Of a DNA stretch of 64,000 nucleotides, positions 38,888 through 64,000 are shown piece after piece. Position numbers and translations under genes: made by a program. Source of the DNA: Chondrilla cf. caribensis. Its lineage: Eukaryota; Porifera; Demospongiae; Chondrillida; Chondrillidae. The DNA lies in NCBI GenBank assembly GCA_964020155.1, contig OZ026546.1, positions 3,190,400 to 3,254,399 on the forward strand, given 5' to 3'. The notes beneath the pieces were generated by a model. That model did not search any database. It saw only the letters and a list, made by a program, of their open reading frames with translations, and was not told where the DNA came from. Each line of letters begins with the position of its first letter. Positions within the stretch are counted from its first letter, which is position 1.

Positions 38888-41800
38888 ATGATGTTTTGGT
38901 CCACAACTGATCAGTACAGAAGCAGTCGGTTATCGTATGCCTTGGTCTTCCTGGTGTTGGGACTGCACAACTGGCAAGGTGTTCAGAGCGTAAATGTCTG
39001 TGAGTAAGTGATATGTACTTTACATTTTTATCAGTACAGATACTATGAATATAATATAGATTAAAACCAACTTGAAATATAGTTTTTTAGATCACTCTGA
39101 CAAGCTGTGTACAGTACAGTACATGGCATAATCCTTAATATATATATATACCTCAAGGCCTTAGCTGCTTAACATAGAATTTCACCGAAATACCCGGCAC
39201 ACATGTTAGTGAAGATGGGCATTGTATATCCTCAAACATGCGAGGATGGACCTATGTCAATTCCATTCAAAATCAATTGTTATTGCATTACATGGAGGTA
39301 CACAACTGAACTATGCAATCATATTCCTCTACATAATATTCATGTCATATACATCAGTTAAAATTGTTTCATGGAACCCTCTTTATGCTATAATAGACCC
39401 ATATGCAATACTATTATACACTATTCACTGCATTCACTGCCTTTTACGTACGTATATGCACTGTCGACTATACATAATACTATAAATTGCTGAGTCATAT
39501 TACTATGCTACACTGGTTGGTGTATTATCATAATAGCCCATATTAGGAGTAGCTGGTGTGAACTGAGAAGTATGCCTCCATTTTACCAGCACTATGTTTG
39601 TACTACGCAGGTGACATTAAGGATCTCTCGCTGTGTCCAGTGATACCCAGAAGTGGAGATCCTTACATTCAACTTACATTTAAGGCAAGTACACTACACA
39701 CACACACTACATGCACATACGTAAGTTATGGGGGCAAAACTGAATGAATGTATGCTGATATGCATATTAGACATATTTAACTGTCAGTCTTCTTGGAAAT
39801 ACGTTCCTGCAAATAAAATATTATGGTAATGGTGCTAATGTGGGAAATTACAGTATAAGATATAGTACAAAGTAATAGGAGTCTAACACATATGCACGCA
39901 TAAAAGTGGTTTTATTTACAATATTATCACATTGAATAGAATAATATTATTAATGATTGAATGAATTACATTAAGATTAGCATAGGTCGTCACCATCAGA
40001 ATTACAATGTGCATCTGTTCATCTTACCATAACACAGACAGCTGGTCAGTGCTCTGCTGAGAGGTACAATTTGACGATAAGAGGCAGAAGCAGACAGACA
40101 TCCTTCCAAATCCAAACCACAAATGATGATGATCACATGCAAGTTATCAAAAAGTCGTCTCTACCAGATCGGAGAGGAAACTACAATATCAGAGTGAAGG
40201 CTGACGTCATGGGAGCTAGAGGAGCTTCTGACAATGTTGGTTAGTGTTGCGAAATTTGCCTGTTGCATGTGTTAGCCTATAGGGTTCATGCCGTACTAAT
40301 GGATGTGTGTGTACATATATCCATGTATGCATGCATCATCCATTAGCCTGAGAGTTGTAACAATACATAATATTAGATATTCACTAGCAGTTTCAAGTAC
40401 AACAATAAAAATTATTGTGACCATATGAATCATTATTTTTCTTTTACCAGAAAAAAATAATGTACATAACTACATACGTATATATGATAATTATGATTAT
40501 GTTCAATTTGACGTAGCACAATACATTAATATAAGATGTATGAAATCTTGTTTATTGAATCTCTTTTCCCACATGAATAGTTGTGGCCTATGTTTATGGA
40601 TGCGTTCAGCGTCCTTCACGGAGCAGCTGTTCTTCAGGATCTCTATCTACCTTTAACTTCAACGTTGGAGACAACGACTGTTGTGACATCAGTTGTCGCT
40701 TTGCTTGCAACACACCACAATTACGCAACTACCAAGTATTCATAGCAACGACTGGTCGGAACACAAGACAATTCACAGGATCCAGACCAATAACACAAGT
40801 CCAGAGGACGTTTTGTTTTACGGAAGTAACAAGTTTTAGAGTACGAGGACAGGATCTCAATTTAAACACACTCCCTACCACCATCCTTGATCGGCAGGTG
40901 GAAGGATCCACTTTGCAACTACAACCTTCACCTCCACAATCACCAGCAACTGCTTCCACCACCGCTAGCACTAGTAGTGAGCCACCAATGACAACCATTG
41001 GAGAGAATGGCACAGCCAGTAGGGAGCCAACAGTGACCACCGACAGTGGAAATGCTACAGTAACAGATACAACCAGCCAACCTGAGACTAATCCATCAAG
41101 TGCAGATTACTCTGAAACAGGTATATACAGTGCACACATGGTATATTCACATGATAGCACCACTTGGTGCATATGTTAAGTTAATAATAATAGTGTGTTT
41201 TATAAAACTAATTTCATTTGTGCACTATATATGCCCTTTGCATTTCCTCAGCATATGTACAATAATCACACTATGTAATACATTTTAATATCATCTTTTG
41301 TTTTTTTTACAGCGATGATAATTGTTCTGTGTCTGTCGGTAATTCTCGGAGTACTTGTGGTAATACCTGTTATTGCAATCATCTTTATCGTCATCTGCTG
41401 TAAGAGAGGTATGTCAAGAGTAAGAATATGCAAATCTCAGTCAGCTAAGGATACTACTTCCAACCTGTATTACAACCAACAAGACTTAGTTGGGGGAGAA
41501 ACCTCACAGAGACTCCCAAGTGGATACTACGATACCATTGACCATCATACACGTACGACAATATCGACTATTGAAGACCTGGAGTCATCTCACTTGGGAA
41601 CAGAGGAAGCAGAACATACATATGATCGTGTGAGATCCATTCGCTTACCAAATGGAGGAGGTGACAACGACTTCTACACTTCGCTCGACTCACTGCGGAG
41701 GCTACCAAGCTACACAATGCCAAACCCGGAAACGCATCAGGGTGACCCCATATCACAAGAATATTCTGGTGACCATTACGTTAAGATGGAAACTGACCCA

Positions 41801-42046
41801 ATTTCCAAGGAAAACATGGAGGACGAATATGTTAAGATACAAACTGACCCCACATCTGAGGAGAATATGGAGGACCATTATGATATCATAGAACCTGACC
41901 CCACCACTAAAGAGATTGTGGAGGACCATTACGTTAACATAAAAGCTGACTCAACGACTGGGGAGAATATGGAGGACCATTACGATAATGTTGACCTAGA
42001 TACTGCTACCATGTCGAGAGAAAGCCAGGAAGAACAGTACATATAG
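38888..42046 (+). CDS. Type I membrane receptor with tandem tyrosine repeats in the tail, five exons
   Basis: Exons 38888-38999, 39611-39684, 40038-40239, 40581-41120 and 41313-42046 join in frame to 553 codons plus stop. The first exon gives a signal peptide (YALVFLVLGL). Exons 2-4 give an extracellular region with several cysteines and beta-sandwich-like strands but no firm family match. A Ser/Thr/Pro-rich, mucin-like stalk follows. Exon 5 starts with the membrane helix (MIIVLCLSVILGVLVVIPVI), then CCKRG and a ~210-residue cytoplasmic tail. The tail has YYNQ, YDTI, YDRV and YTSL, then about five ~17-residue repeats carrying EDHYVKM, EDEYVKI, EDHYDII, EDHYVNI and EDHYDNV, ending EEQYI. These look like SH2-domain docking sites; YVNI and YDNV fit a Grb2-type YxN pattern. 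It is probably a cell-surface signalling receptor. Intron 2 uses a GC donor (AAG|GCAAGT). Confidence 0.75.
41755..42040 (+). repeat. Coding tandem repeat for phosphotyrosine-type motifs
   Basis: About five imperfect units of 51-54 bp, each encoding acidic-Asp-His/Glu-Tyr followed by a hydrophobic residue at +3, with intervening TDP.S.ENMED. Part of exon 5 of the receptor gene. Confidence 0.8.
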
Positions 42047-43116
42047 TATAATACACAATAATGGATCGATGATGACACGTACACATAAGTATTGAATTAT
42101 ACTATAACTGATTGAAACATTTGCCTACTGTAACATGCTGTAATGATATTACAGTATTAAAATTATTAATTTAATACAATACAATATTCAGTACTACTTG
42201 TATCATATAATGATTATAAAATATAAAATTTACATATATTAAACATAATCAATACAATGCATAGGTACATATAAGTTGATTTAATAAGAGGGATTGAGAA
42301 TATAACATGACATGTACATTAATTTGTACTATATATCTCATTCAATTCACAACCATATACGTACATATATATATGTTCTCAGTCATATTATTATAATAAT
42401 CAATTTAATGTCACAATTTTATCTAGAGATACAATAATATTACTAATATCATCGAATGAGAATAATATATAAATGTTCTGTATACTTACATATTATAGCA
42501 TTTATATTATACTATATACATAATATGTATAGCTATATACTTACATGGAATAGTGACTGTTACGAAAGGTTCGTGAATTCTCTCAATCAGTGTCAGTGAC
42601 TGGCTACATAACTTGGTACAAATTATATGTACATAATATGAAATACGGAATGTGCCTGACAATAGTACATCGGACAACATGCAGGTTGTACATACGTAGA
42701 ATAGGCTGGACAATGGCTACAGATGAGTAACCTTGACTATGGGGTGAATGATGAGCATCTGCGCAACACTTTGTCTGGCTCGGAGTGAAAATCGATATAG
42801 TTATTACATTGACTTCATGGGTACTGTAGTCCAGTGAGATATGCTGGGATATTATACAGAATGTTATTAATAATTATAACAGAGTCACACTTACTTTGGC
42901 TGCTGTCAATGGAACATAACGAATATGCTACAATCCATAAATGTGTTATTATCGTGATGGATGTACTACATTATAAGAATAAATTCCTTGATAATCATTG
43001 ATACAGTAATCATAATGAATTGGAGTGTATATAGGAATGTACTAGATTGTATTAATAGTATTTTTTTTCGAATAAATTCTTAACACAAAAACTTCCACAT
43101 GTTTCTAGTTTAAAGT
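42047..43116. other. AT-rich convergent intergenic region
   Basis: Lies between the 3' end of the plus-strand receptor gene and the 3' end of the minus-strand EGF gene. No gene, clear poly(A) signal or repeat family was recognised. Confidence 0.4.

Positions 43117-64000
<20,884 letters not shown>

Overview
The window is nuclear DNA from an animal. The evidence is multi-exon genes with GT-AG introns, a mitochondrial ribosomal protein and a GDP-glucose phosphorylase of animal type, seven-transmembrane receptors, a type I receptor with tyrosine motifs, a large calcium-binding EGF gene, long (CA)n microsatellites and many small TA-flanked transposons. The AT-rich base composition, short introns and EGF-rich and intronless receptor genes would fit a sponge or another early-branching invertebrate, but that placement is inference; no sequence search was possible.

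Layout. 1-9240 is a tandem array of about five and a half copies of a ~1.4-1.65 kb unit, broken by MITE insertions and carrying a decaying exon-like ORF. 9241-11123 holds transposon debris. 11124-16128 carries two minus-strand housekeeping genes that single-frame ORFs miss: MRPL41 (three exons found, C-terminal exon not found) and GDPGP1 (ten exons). 16361-22848 has two intronless tandem copies of a secreted family 2 glycoside hydrolase with a cysteine-rich insert. 22900-31760 is repeat-dominated: degenerate repeats, a 7.5 kb inverted-repeat structure with ~850 bp arms, a 359-bp satellite, a GC-rich TATA-bearing patch and a few orphan exon-like fragments. 32005-37675 has three intronless tandem 7TM receptor genes on the minus strand. 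38888-42046 is a plus-strand five-exon type I membrane receptor whose cytoplasmic tail has tandem tyrosine repeats. 43117 to the right edge is the 3' part of a very large minus-strand gene: 35 EGF exons followed by a C-terminal fibronectin type III exon.

How the genes relate. There are no operons. The two GH2 genes and the three 7TM genes are local duplicates with patchy, conversion-like identity. The EGF gene has grown by block duplication of phase 1-1 exon cassettes. Mobile DNA consists mainly of pogo/Tigger-like elements (one keeps both ends of a transposase) and palindromic MITEs, several of them inside introns.

Exon coordinates were built by hand from splice sites, reading frame and phase, and have not been checked against transcripts.
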